The notes under the pieces are model-generated. The model was not told the DNA's origin, ran no database searches, and saw nothing but the letters and a program-made list of their open reading frames with translations. A program made the position numbers and the translations under genes. From an uncultured Bacilli bacterium (lineage in GTDB: Bacteria; Bacillota_I; Bacilli_A; RF39; UBA660), in the NCBI GenBank assembly GCA_944359735.1, contig CALVTA010000054.1, positions 1 to 7,911 on the forward strand: a DNA stretch of 7,911 bases, given 5' to 3'. Numbering within the stretch: position 1 is the first letter of the stretch; each line of letters begins with the position of its first letter. Positions 1 through 5,973 of this stretch are shown in pieces.

Positions 1-1344
1 AATCAAACAGGTTATAGAATAGAATTCTTTGGTAGTGAAATAGATAGAATTAGTGAAATAGATGTTTTAACAGGAACCGTAATTTCTAATAAGAAAAATA
101 TTAGTATTTTTCCAGCTAGTCACTTTGTAATTAGTGATGATAAACTTAAAGTTGCAATTAAAAGGATAAAAAAAGAATTAGAAGAACGTTTAAAAGAACT
201 TAAAGACGAAAATAAACTTCTTGCTGCAGAACGCCTTGAACAAAGAACCAATTATGACTTAGAAATGCTAGAAGAAACTGGTTTTTGTCATGGTATTGAA
301 AACTATTCAGCGCCTATGGCAGGACGTAAACCTGGTGAAACACCAACAACTCTTATGGATTTCTTCAGAGATGATTATCTATTAATAGTAGATGAATCTC
401 ATGTAACATTGCCTCAAGTAAGAGGAATGTATAACGGTGATAGAGCAAGAAAACAAAACTTAGTTGATTATGGTTTTAGGTTACCTAGCGCCCTTGATAA
501 TCGACCTTTAAAATTTGATGAATTTGAAAAAAAGATCAAACAGGCTATATATGTATCAGCAACTCCAGGAGATTATGAACTTGAAAAAACGCAAGGTAAG
601 TTTGTTGAACAAATTATTAGACCTACTGGTCTTTTGGATCCAACTATTGAAGTTAGAAAAACAGAAGGACAAATAGATGATCTAGTAGGAGAAATAAATG
701 AACGTATTAAGAAGAATGAAAGAGTTTTGATTACAACATTAACTATTAGAATGAGTGAAGAGTTAACTAATTACTTAAAAGATTTAGATATTAAAGTAGC
801 ATATCTGCATACTGAAATAAAGACTTTGGAACGTTTACAAATAATCCATGATTTAAGATGTGGAATCTATGATGTTGTCGTTGGAATTAACCTTCTTCGT
901 GAAGGAATAGATATTCCAGAAGTATCACTAATCGCTATATTAGATGCTGATAAAGAAGGATTCCTAAGAAGTGAGAGAAGTCTTATCCAAACAATAGGAC
1001 GTTGTGCTAGAAATGCAAGTGGTCATGTTATCATGTATGGAGATAATATTACAGATAGCATGAATAAAGCGATTAAAGAGACAAAACGTCGTCGTGAAAT
1101 CCAAGAAGCTTACAATAAAGAACATGGTATAGTTCCTAAAACAATTGAAAAAGAAATAAGAGAAGTTATTAGTAATGTGGATACAAAAGATTCTACTAAA
1201 CCTAAAAAGAAATTAACTAAGAAAGAAAAAATGTTAGAAATAGAGAGAATTGAACAAGAAATGAAAGAAGCAGCTAAGAACCTTGACTTTGAACGTGCTA
1301 TGGAACTTAGAAATGCCTTGTTTGAAATGAAGAGTGATGGATAA
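1..1344 (+). CDS. uvrB: UvrABC system protein B (excinuclease subunit B), 5'-truncated
   Basis: UvrB is the DNA-damage-verifying helicase-like subunit of nucleotide excision repair: it is loaded by UvrA and then recruits UvrC for incision. The reading frame is open from base 1, so the gene starts outside the window; 447 residues are present and about 200-215 N-terminal residues (Walker A and most of domain 1a) are missing compared with the usual 660-670. Visible landmarks, counted from the window edge: helicase motif II DESH at about residues 131-134, motif III SATP shortly after, the REGIDIPEVSL block (motif V), motif VI QTIGRCARN (most UvrBs have Ala where Cys stands), a Lys-rich linker, and a C-terminal UVR domain (EIERIEQEMKEAAKNLDFER) that contacts UvrC. 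The identification is secure. The stop codon overlaps the start of the next gene, suggesting translational coupling. Confidence 0.97.
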   Translation, partial: NQTGYRIEFFGSEIDRISEIDVLTGTVISNKKNISIFPASHFVISDDKLKVAIKRIKKELEERLKELKDENKLLAAERLEQRTNYDLEMLEETGFCHGIENYSAPMAGRKPGETPTTLMDFFRDDYLLIVDESHVTLPQVRGMYNGDRARKQNLVDYGFRLPSALDNRPLKFDEFEKKIKQAIYVSATPGDYELEKTQGKFVEQIIRPTGLLDPTIEVRKTEGQIDDLVGEINERIKKNERVLITTLTIRMSEELTNYLKDLDIKVAYLHTEIKTLERLQIIHDLRCGIYDVVVGINLLREGIDIPEVSLIAILDADKEGFLRSERSLIQTIGRCARNASGHVIMYGDNITDSMNKAIKETKRRREIQEAYNKEHGIVPKTIEKEIREVISNVDTKDSTKPKKKLTKKEKMLEIERIEQEMKEAAKNLDFERAMELRNALFEMKSDG

Positions 1345-1879
1345 TATGAAAAATTTAGAATTGCAAAGAAAAAATTTAAAATCAATTTATGATAAAACAA
1401 TAAAAAAATATGAAACTGCCTTAATCAGAGATTTTGACTGTGATTATGATAAGCGCAATATGTTAGATTTATTTTTTGAGAATACCTATGAAGATGTTAT
1501 AACAGATATGTTTGCTAACTATAGAAAAATGCTAATAAAAAGAAATAGTGCAAATGAATTTAAAAATATTAAACTATCAACACCAGTTATTGTTGTAGAA
1601 AAATTATCAAATGAAGAAAGGACATATTTATTATCGTTATATATAAATAAATTAATTGAACTAGATATGGACGATTTAGGATTAGCAAGTATAAATATTT
1701 TAAAAAAATGGCAAAGTAAAGATCATATTAATGACGAGATAGTTTTTAGTAAAGATAAAGAAATATATAAAAGTGGAAATCTTTACGTCTTAGAAACAGA
1801 ATTTTCCATAATTAAGTATTTCTCTAAAATAGAACATCAAAAAAATTCTACGAAAAAATATGAGAAAACACTAAAATGA
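1337..1879 (+). CDS. uncharacterised small protein A (paralogue of 2905-3438)
   Basis: I do not recognise this family. The product is about 180 residues, charged, Lys/Glu/Asp-rich, without an obvious signal peptide or membrane segment, and probably mainly helical and cytoplasmic. Its best-marked segment, at 1625-1708, reads YLLSLYINKL, then an acidic stretch, then LGLxSIxIxKK. The same segment recurs in the protein at 2905-3438 with 20 of 28 residues identical, and weaker similarity extends on both sides (an FD-x-D patch before it, STKK near the end). The start is uncertain: GTG 1334, ATG 1337 and ATG 1346 are all in frame and all lie in or just after the last codons of uvrB. No strong Shine-Dalgarno is seen beyond a GAAGAG at 1329-1334, so translation may be coupled to uvrB. 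It sits directly before a radical SAM gene, which may be a functional link or only operon neighbourhood. No function is assigned. Confidence 0.85.
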   Translation: MDNMKNLELQRKNLKSIYDKTIKKYETALIRDFDCDYDKRNMLDLFFENTYEDVITDMFANYRKMLIKRNSANEFKNIKLSTPVIVVEKLSNEERTYLLSLYINKLIELDMDDLGLASINILKKWQSKDHINDEIVFSKDKEIYKSGNLYVLETEFSIIKYFSKIEHQKNSTKKYEKTLK

Positions 1880-1953
1880 TAATCTTATCGAGAAATAGCA
1901 GAAATAAATTTAAGGAGAAATTAACTAAAAAAGAAAAACTAAATAAGAAATGA
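1876..1953 (+). other. possible 25-residue ORF or sequence remnant between gene A and radical SAM gene
   Basis: An ATG overlaps the TGA of the preceding gene as ATGA and opens a 25-codon Lys-rich frame ending at TGA 1951-1953. It contains KEKLTKKEK, nearly the same as KKKLTKKEK in the UvrB linker encoded near 1207-1233, and the DNA matches there too. A good AAGGAG (1912-1917) lies inside it but has no usable start codon at the right distance. It could be a translated small peptide bridging two genes, a remnant of a local duplication, or a chance similarity in A-rich DNA. I cannot separate these from sequence alone. Confidence 0.2.
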
Positions 1954-1966
1954 AGCGTGAATAGTT

Positions 1967-2806
1967 ATGAAGAAAAGATTTAACCGTATTTATATCGAAA
2001 TAACTAATAAATGTAATCTAAGTTGTTCCTTCTGTAAAAAATCTATAAGACCATTAAAAGAAATGTCAGTAAGTGAATTTAAAGAAATAATATCTAAGGT
2101 AAAAGACTATACTAATACTATCTGTCTTCATGTAAAAGGAGAACCGTTAATTCATTCTAATTTAAATGAAATATTAAAAATTTGTGATGACAATAATATA
2201 AATATAAGTCTAACTACTAATGGAACTCTATTAAAAGCAAAGATAAATGAGTTAATTAGTCATGAATCATTATCTAAGATACATATTTCTTTAAATGCCG
2301 AGGTAAATAACTTAGATTATCTTAATGGTATATTTAAAGCCGTTTCCAATTTTCCACAGGATAAGATAATAATATATAGACTTTGGGCTCAAAAAGAAAA
2401 TAAATTAGATGAAAAATCAACAGAAATAGTGGAAAAACTAAAAGAACAATATCGTTTATCCACAGAAACTGTTGAAAAAATAAAAAAAGAGAAAAATACT
2501 AAAATAGATATTAACAAATATGTGGATAAAGATTATCTCTTTGAATGGCCAACTGTATCTAACGATAAAACTAACGGCTTTTGTGAAGGCTTAAAAAGTC
2601 AACTAGCCATACTATCGAATGGTACAGTAACAGCATGTTGTCTAGATGATGATGGTATTATTAATCTGGGAAATATCTTTGAAGAAGATTTAAAAGATAT
2701 ATTAGAAAAAGATAAAACCCAAAAAATAATAGAAGGTTTTAGAGATAATAAATGTGTTGAAGAACTATGTCAAAGTTGCTATTATAAAAACAGATTTAAG
2801 AAATGA
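1967..2806 (+). CDS. radical SAM protein with SPASM-like C-terminal iron-sulfur region
   Basis: This 279-residue protein begins with the radical SAM core: CNLSCSFC supplies Cys16, Cys20 and Cys23 (CX3CX2C) for the [4Fe-4S] cluster that cleaves S-adenosylmethionine. KGEPL (58-61) fills the position of the usual GGEP SAM-binding motif, and SLTTNGTLL (81-89) is a typical core strand/loop. The C-terminal part carries Cys206, the block NGTVTACCLDDD (Cys224/225) followed by LGNI, and Cys263, Cys268 and Cys271. This is a compact SPASM-type layout that normally holds one or two auxiliary Fe-S clusters. SPASM enzymes often modify peptides or enzymes, but the substrate here is unknown and no classical Cys-rich precursor peptide is adjacent. 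The ATG at 1967 has only a weak upstream purine run (GAAG), so translation may depend on upstream reading. It lies between two paralogous small proteins on the same strand. Confidence 0.9.
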   Translation: MKKRFNRIYIEITNKCNLSCSFCKKSIRPLKEMSVSEFKEIISKVKDYTNTICLHVKGEPLIHSNLNEILKICDDNNINISLTTNGTLLKAKINELISHESLSKIHISLNAEVNNLDYLNGIFKAVSNFPQDKIIIYRLWAQKENKLDEKSTEIVEKLKEQYRLSTETVEKIKKEKNTKIDINKYVDKDYLFEWPTVSNDKTNGFCEGLKSQLAILSNGTVTACCLDDDGIINLGNIFEEDLKDILEKDKTQKIIEGFRDNKCVEELCQSCYYKNRFKK

Positions 2807-2904
2807 TTTTCTATAATTATATCCACAATGGCAGTGGAAAAACTAAAAACATAATCACTTTATCAACAGATATGTGAATAAATTAGAAAGGATCATCACA
2901 AAAT

Positions 2905-3438
2905 ATGGATAAAATAGAACAATCTAAAATGAGTGCTAAAGATATGTTTGAAGAAGTTAAACCAACTTATCAAGAAAGTCTTAATAACAATTTCGATTTA
3001 GACGAGTATACAAAAGAAAAATTAACAGATTTTTATAATAGAACTAATGAAGAAGTTTTAAAGTTAGCTTTAGCCGAATATCAAGCAAAGTTATTAAAAC
3101 AAGAAGAAAAGTATGATATAGGTAATTTTAATGTAGAAGTTCTTGCAATTACAAAAACAAACTTTACTAAAAATGAAAAACTATATTTACTATCTTTATA
3201 TATTAATAAATTAGTTGAATATGACTTTGAAAGCTTAGGTTTAACTAGCATAGATATTATTAAAAAACGTACTGGCTATCATAAAATAAAAACAAACACA
3301 ATTTATGATATTAAAGAGGCGAATAGACCTGATGCTTGTTATAACTTAAAGCTAGGTTTTTCTCTAATAAAAACATGTATTAAAGAAAATCAAAGTACTA
3401 AAAAAAGTTTACAGTTCAATGATAGAAGAATAAAATAG
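2905..3438 (+). CDS. uncharacterised small protein B (paralogue of 1337-1879)
   Basis: This 177-residue charged protein is of unknown family, with no signal peptide or membrane helix visible. It shares with the protein at 1337-1879 the segment YLLSLYINKL...LGLxSIxIxKK (residues 94-121 here, bases 3184-3267), the same length, and the same relative position of that segment. The two are therefore paralogues, well diverged outside the core. Cys145 and Cys158 have no counterparts in gene A, whose single Cys lies near its N-terminus. The start at 2905 is supported by AAAGGA at 2887-2892, a slightly long spacing of 12 bases. The gene is 98 bases downstream of the radical SAM gene, and its stop codon lies within the stem of the following terminator. 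Both copies are probably real coding genes, since the similarity holds at protein level with silent changes between them. Confidence 0.88.
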   Translation: MDKIEQSKMSAKDMFEEVKPTYQESLNNNFDLDEYTKEKLTDFYNRTNEEVLKLALAEYQAKLLKQEEKYDIGNFNVEVLAITKTNFTKNEKLYLLSLYINKLVEYDFESLGLTSIDIIKKRTGYHKIKTNTIYDIKEANRPDACYNLKLGFSLIKTCIKENQSTKKSLQFNDRRIK

Positions 3439-3468
3439 GAATACTGTTCATAAGCATTCCTATTTTTT
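3432..3468. terminator. bidirectional intrinsic terminator between convergent genes
   Basis: AAAATAGGAAT (3432-3442) pairs perfectly with ATTCCTATTTT (3456-3466) around a 13-base loop. The right arm runs into T's on the + strand, and the left arm gives T's when read on the minus strand. The stop codon of the + strand gene (TAG 3436-3438) and that of the minus-strand gene (3460-3462) both lie inside the stem, so one compact element ends both transcripts. Confidence 0.85.
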
Positions 3469-4389
3469 AGTATAAATTAATCTTTTTGATATCTCGGTTT
3501 CTTGATTTCCTTCTGTAAAAGTAATTGTATCCATCTGCATTGGACATAAATGATTAAATGGATGGATAATTGTAGGTGTACAGTCTTGAATTTTTACAAT
3601 ACCACCGCTTATTAATAAGTTAGTCCCAGTATCAAGAGTTCTAAAACCTCTAACATCAGCAGGTAATATTTCTTTTTTAGGACTTATGATACCTCTTCTA
3701 AAGTTACCAAAACCAAAAGGAATACATCCATCGTGATCGTGGCCACCTATTAATAAATCATAATCTTTTAATAATTTAATATTTTTATCTAACTTTGCAT
3801 ATTCTGGAGAATGAATTAGACCAATGTTCAAAACATCGTTAGGTAAGTCCTGATACAATTCATTATGCTTTTTAAAGTCTTCATAAAAAGCTTCTAAATT
3901 TTCATGATGATGATCTTTAACATTAGAATAATAATCAAAAGTATGCATATATCCCATAAAGAATACCTTCTCATCTTTATAATAACTATTATTTAGCAAG
4001 TGAATGTTATCTATGTTTGCAATTTCATCCCAAAACTCCTCATTATAAGAATAATGTTTAGCGCCACATTTTTCTTCTATATAATCATGATTACCTAACA
4101 CAACCATAGTAGGTGCAATTTCAGCAGATGTTTTTAAAAGATCAAGTAATTCTTCTCTTTTTTCTTTTTTTCTAAGTTCCCTAGGCATATCAACTAAATC
4201 GCCTAAAAAAGTTATATAATCTGCCTTTTCTTTATCTAATTGAAATTTTATAGGATCAAGTTTTCTATTATCAACTAACCTACTTATATGTAAATCACCT
4301 AAAGCTACTAATTTAAAATTGTCTTTAACTTTGTCATTATATATTTTTAAATCTCTAATTTGTAAATAATGATCTGGTATCAGTCTCAT
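3460..4389 (-). CDS. calcineurin-like metallophosphoesterase
   Basis: This 309-residue protein carries the full set of metallophosphoesterase motifs in order: GDLHIS (Asp32, His34), GDLVD (Asp64), GNHD (Asn100, His101), IHSPE (His193) and GGHDHDG (His217, His219). These residues bind a two-metal centre, usually Mn/Fe, that hydrolyses phosphoester bonds. The overall arrangement resembles the YkuE/YaeI-type phosphodiesterases, but no N-terminal membrane anchor or signal peptide is seen, so the enzyme is likely cytoplasmic; the substrate cannot be predicted. The start is supported by a strong purine-rich site, GGGGGGGAGAA read on the minus strand (complement of about 4396-4406), 8-9 bases upstream of the ATG. 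It has its own promoter at 4428-4456 and is transcribed convergently with the radical SAM block. Confidence 0.93.
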   Translation of the reverse strand: MRLIPDHYLQIRDLKIYNDKVKDNFKLVALGDLHISRLVDNRKLDPIKFQLDKEKADYITFLGDLVDMPRELRKKEKREELLDLLKTSAEIAPTMVVLGNHDYIEEKCGAKHYSYNEEFWDEIANIDNIHLLNNSYYKDEKVFFMGYMHTFDYYSNVKDHHHENLEAFYEDFKKHNELYQDLPNDVLNIGLIHSPEYAKLDKNIKLLKDYDLLIGGHDHDGCIPFGFGNFRRGIISPKKEILPADVRGFRTLDTGTNLLISGGIVKIQDCTPTIIHPFNHLCPMQMDTITFTEGNQETEISKRLIYTKK

Positions 4390-4427
4390 TAAAAATTCTC
4401 CCCCCCTTTTAAATAAAATTTAAACAT

Positions 4428-4456
4428 ATTATATTATGTTTTTACAAAAGTGTCAA
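4428..4456 (-). promoter_or_regulatory. consensus sigma-A-type promoter for the metallophosphoesterase
   Basis: On the minus strand, TTGACA (4456-4451) and TATAAT (4433-4428) are separated by exactly 17 bases, a perfect match to the housekeeping consensus. The predicted start of transcription is about 4421, giving a 5' leader of roughly 30 bases before the ATG at 4389. Confidence 0.85.
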
Positions 4457-4462
4457 ATTTGC

Positions 4463-4491
4463 TTGACTAACAATCTACTTTGTGGTAATGT
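4463..4491 (+). promoter_or_regulatory. extended -10 promoter for secE-nusG
   Basis: TTGACT (4463-4468), a 17-base spacer and TAATGT (4486-4491) preceded by TG at 4483-4484 form an extended -10 sigma-A-type promoter. The predicted start is about 4498, some 50 bases before secE. Its -35 box lies only 6 bases from the -35 box of the divergent promoter. Confidence 0.75.
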
Positions 4492-4497
4492 ATGCTT

Positions 4498-4529
4498 AAG
4501 CACTGAGAAGTGTTTTTCTTTTAGAAAAA
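4498..4529 (+). promoter_or_regulatory. hairpin(s) in the secE leader, possible attenuator
   Basis: AAGCACT and AGTGTTT (4498-4515) form a 7-bp stem with one G-U pair, closed by a GAGA tetraloop of the GNRA type, followed directly by a T-rich run as in an intrinsic terminator. The T-run can alternatively pair downstream: TTTTTCT (4513-4519) with AGAAAAA (4523-4529). The hairpin begins almost at the predicted transcription start, so it may equally be a 5' stabilising structure. Confidence 0.4.
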
Positions 4530-4548
4530 ATATAAAGGAAGAGAGTAT

Positions 4549-4833
4549 ATGGCAAAGAAAAAAGAAGAAACTAAAGAAATTAAAAAAGAATCTTTAAAAG
4601 AAGTATCTAAAAAAGGAAAGAAAAAATCTTCTTCTAAAGAGAAAGTAAATATATTTACAAAAATAGCAACTTTTATTAATGGTGTTAAAACAGAATTTAA
4701 AAGAGTTAAATGGCCTAGTAAAAAGGATATGATTAAATACTCTATTGCAACAATAATTTTTGTTATCTGCTGCTCACTATTTTTCTACTTAATAGATATT
4801 ATATTAGCAGCACTACATTCATTAGGTAAATAG
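4549..4833 (+). CDS. secE: preprotein translocase subunit SecE
   Basis: SecE clamps SecY in the SecYEG channel of the cytoplasmic membrane. The 94-residue product has a Lys/Ser/Glu-rich hydrophilic N-terminal tail of about 40 residues, then the family signature VKTEFKRVKWPSKKDMIKYS (amphipathic and cytoplasmic helix) and a single transmembrane helix covering about residues 66-90 (SIATIIFVICCSLFFYLIDI and onward). This is the short one-helix form usual in Gram-positive bacteria, with a rather long basic tail. AAAGGAAG (4534-4541) sets the start. nusG follows after 14 bases, the conserved secE-nusG pairing. The rpmG gene that often precedes secE in Firmicutes is absent. Confidence 0.95.
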   Translation: MAKKKEETKEIKKESLKEVSKKGKKKSSSKEKVNIFTKIATFINGVKTEFKRVKWPSKKDMIKYSIATIIFVICCSLFFYLIDIILAALHSLGK

Positions 4834-4847
4834 AAAGGAAAATAATT

Positions 4848-5381
4848 ATGGAAAAACAATGGTATGTCGTTAATACTTATTCAGGACATGAGAAAAAAGT
4901 TCAAGAAAAACTTTTAATGCGTGCTGAATCTATGAATATGCAAGATTATATTTTTAGAGTAATAGTACCAGAACAAGAAGAAACAGAATTAAAAGATGGT
5001 GTAAAAAAAACTAAAGTAAAAAAATTATTTCCTGGTTACATCTTAGTTGAAATGATTATGACTGATGAAGCTTGGTATATTGTTCGTAATACCCCAGGAG
5101 TTACAGGTTTCATTGGTTCAAGTGGTAAGGGAGCAAAACCAACACCATTACAACCTAGTGAAGTAGATCATATTTTAAAAAATATGGGAATTAGTCGTAT
5201 CGATATTGATAAAGAATTACAGTCCGGTACAAAAGTTAAAATCATTGATGGTCCATTTACTGGTATGTTCGGAACAATTGAAGAAGTTGATAGTGCAAAT
5301 GAAAAGATTGTTCTTAATGTTGATTTGTTTGGACAAGAAACTCAAGTTGAAGTTGAACTAACTCAAATTGAAAAAGCATAA
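4848..5381 (+). CDS. nusG: transcription termination/antitermination factor NusG
   Basis: NusG binds the clamp of elongating RNA polymerase, affecting pausing and termination and linking to ribosome or Rho. The 177-residue protein has the standard size and two domains. The NGN domain covers about residues 1-105 (WYVVNTYSGHEKKVQEKL at the start, FPGYILVEM in the middle, VRNTPGVTGFIG after it). The C-terminal KOW domain starts near residue 125 (GTKVKIIDGPFTGMFGTI). A ribosome binding site AAAGGA lies between the secE stop and the ATG. The gene is cotranscribed with secE; no strong hairpin terminator follows, so readthrough into rplK is possible in addition to the new promoter at 5387. Confidence 0.97.
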   Translation: MEKQWYVVNTYSGHEKKVQEKLLMRAESMNMQDYIFRVIVPEQEETELKDGVKKTKVKKLFPGYILVEMIMTDEAWYIVRNTPGVTGFIGSSGKGAKPTPLQPSEVDHILKNMGISRIDIDKELQSGTKVKIIDGPFTGMFGTIEEVDSANEKIVLNVDLFGQETQVEVELTQIEKA

Positions 5382-5386
5382 AAGTC

Positions 5387-5415
5387 TTGTCAAATAAAAA
5401 AAACTATGTTATTAT
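5387..5415 (+). promoter_or_regulatory. promoter for rplK-rplA
   Basis: TTGTCA (5387-5392), a 17-base spacer and TATTAT (5410-5415) with an upstream TG (5407-5408) form a good extended -10 promoter immediately after nusG. Predicted transcription start is near 5422, leaving a leader of about 100 bases before the rplK start codon. Confidence 0.75.
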
Positions 5416-5424
5416 TTAGAAGCT

Positions 5425-5505
5425 ATATTAATTTTTATATATTAATATTAGTGGGAAGCAAAAAAGTGAAATAAAATGCTATTAGAACCACTCGCGAAAA
5501 CGAGT
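5425..5505 (+). promoter_or_regulatory. structured rplK leader with candidate L1-binding element
   Basis: Three structures are visible. ATATTAAT (5425-5432) pairs with ATTAATAT (5441-5448). GTGG (5451-5454) pairs with CCAC (5488-5491), enclosing an asymmetric loop (GA opposite ATTAGAA) and an inner AGCA/TGCT helix. ACTCG (5490-5494) pairs with CGAGT (5501-5505) just before the ribosome binding site, sharing two bases with the second helix. In bacteria L1 represses the L11-L1 operon by binding leader mRNA that mimics its 23S site, a helix with an asymmetric loop. The middle element fits that pattern and resembles the one before rplA; assignment to L1 is inference. Confidence 0.5.
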
Positions 5506-5524
5506 AAGAAAGGATGTGTTTTTC

Positions 5525-5962
5525 GTGGCAAAGAAAAAAGAAGTTGTAAAAAAAATAAAATTACAAATCCCTGCTGGAAAAGCTACACCAGCTCCACCAG
5601 TAGGTACTGTTTTAGGACCTGCAGGAATTAATTTGCAGGAGTTCTGTACAAAATATAATGATGCAACTAAAGATAAAATGGGAGATGTTTTACCAGTCGA
5701 AATTTCTATTTATGATGATAGAAGCTTTGACTTCATAATTAAAACACCACCTGTTCCATTCTTAATTAAGAAGTTTGCTAAAATTAATAAAGGTTCAACT
5801 AAAGGAGCAAATGAAACAGTTGCAACCTTAACAGATGCCCAGGTAACAGAAATAGCTGAGATTAAATTACCAGATTTAAATTGCTATGATTTAGAAGCAG
5901 CTAAGAAAACTGTTATTGGAACAGCTAAAAACATGGGTGTTTCTGTAGAAGAAAAAAATTAG
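5525..5962 (+). CDS. rplK: large subunit ribosomal protein uL11
   Basis: L11 forms the base of the GTPase-associated centre on 23S rRNA, where elongation factors dock. The product of about 145 residues matches the usual 141-145. The N-terminal domain begins KIKLQIPAGKATPAPPVG, rich in the conserved prolines, followed by LGPAGINLQEFC. The rRNA-binding C-terminal domain includes TPPVPFLIKK and ends IGTAKNMGVSVEE. An upstream in-frame GTG at 5516 exists, but the AAAGGA at 5509-5514 would be only one base from it. The GTG at 5525 has proper spacing and gives the family's normal MAKKK start, so I chose it. It is the first gene after the promoter at 5387 and is followed by rplA. Confidence 0.95.
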   Translation: MAKKKEVVKKIKLQIPAGKATPAPPVGTVLGPAGINLQEFCTKYNDATKDKMGDVLPVEISIYDDRSFDFIIKTPPVPFLIKKFAKINKGSTKGANETVATLTDAQVTEIAEIKLPDLNCYDLEAAKKTVIGTAKNMGVSVEEKN

Positions 5963-5973
5963 AACTAAACATG

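Noticed and set aside
1110..1400. Minus-strand open frame antisense to the end of uvrB
   Set aside because: It mirrors the Lys/Glu-rich coding sequence of uvrB and gene A, gives a Phe/Ser/Ile-rich product with no family features, and crosses two convincing genes.
2812..2817. TATAAT as a -10 box of a promoter for gene B
   Set aside because: No acceptable -35 hexamer lies 16-18 bases upstream; in such AT-rich DNA the hexamer alone means little.
2822..2838. TCCAC...GTGGA hairpin between the radical SAM gene and gene B
   Set aside because: Only 5 bp with a 7-base loop and an A-run, not a T-run, after it; too weak for a terminator.
1337..3438. A conventional RiPP cluster with gene A or B as precursor
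   Set aside because: The proteins are about 180 residues, nearly Cys-free and highly charged, without leader/core layout, and no transporter or protease is nearby; kept only as an open question on substrates.
5516..5524. GTG 5516 as the start of rplK
   Set aside because: Only one base separates it from the ribosome binding site, and it adds three residues not seen in L11; GTG 5525 fits spacing and family.
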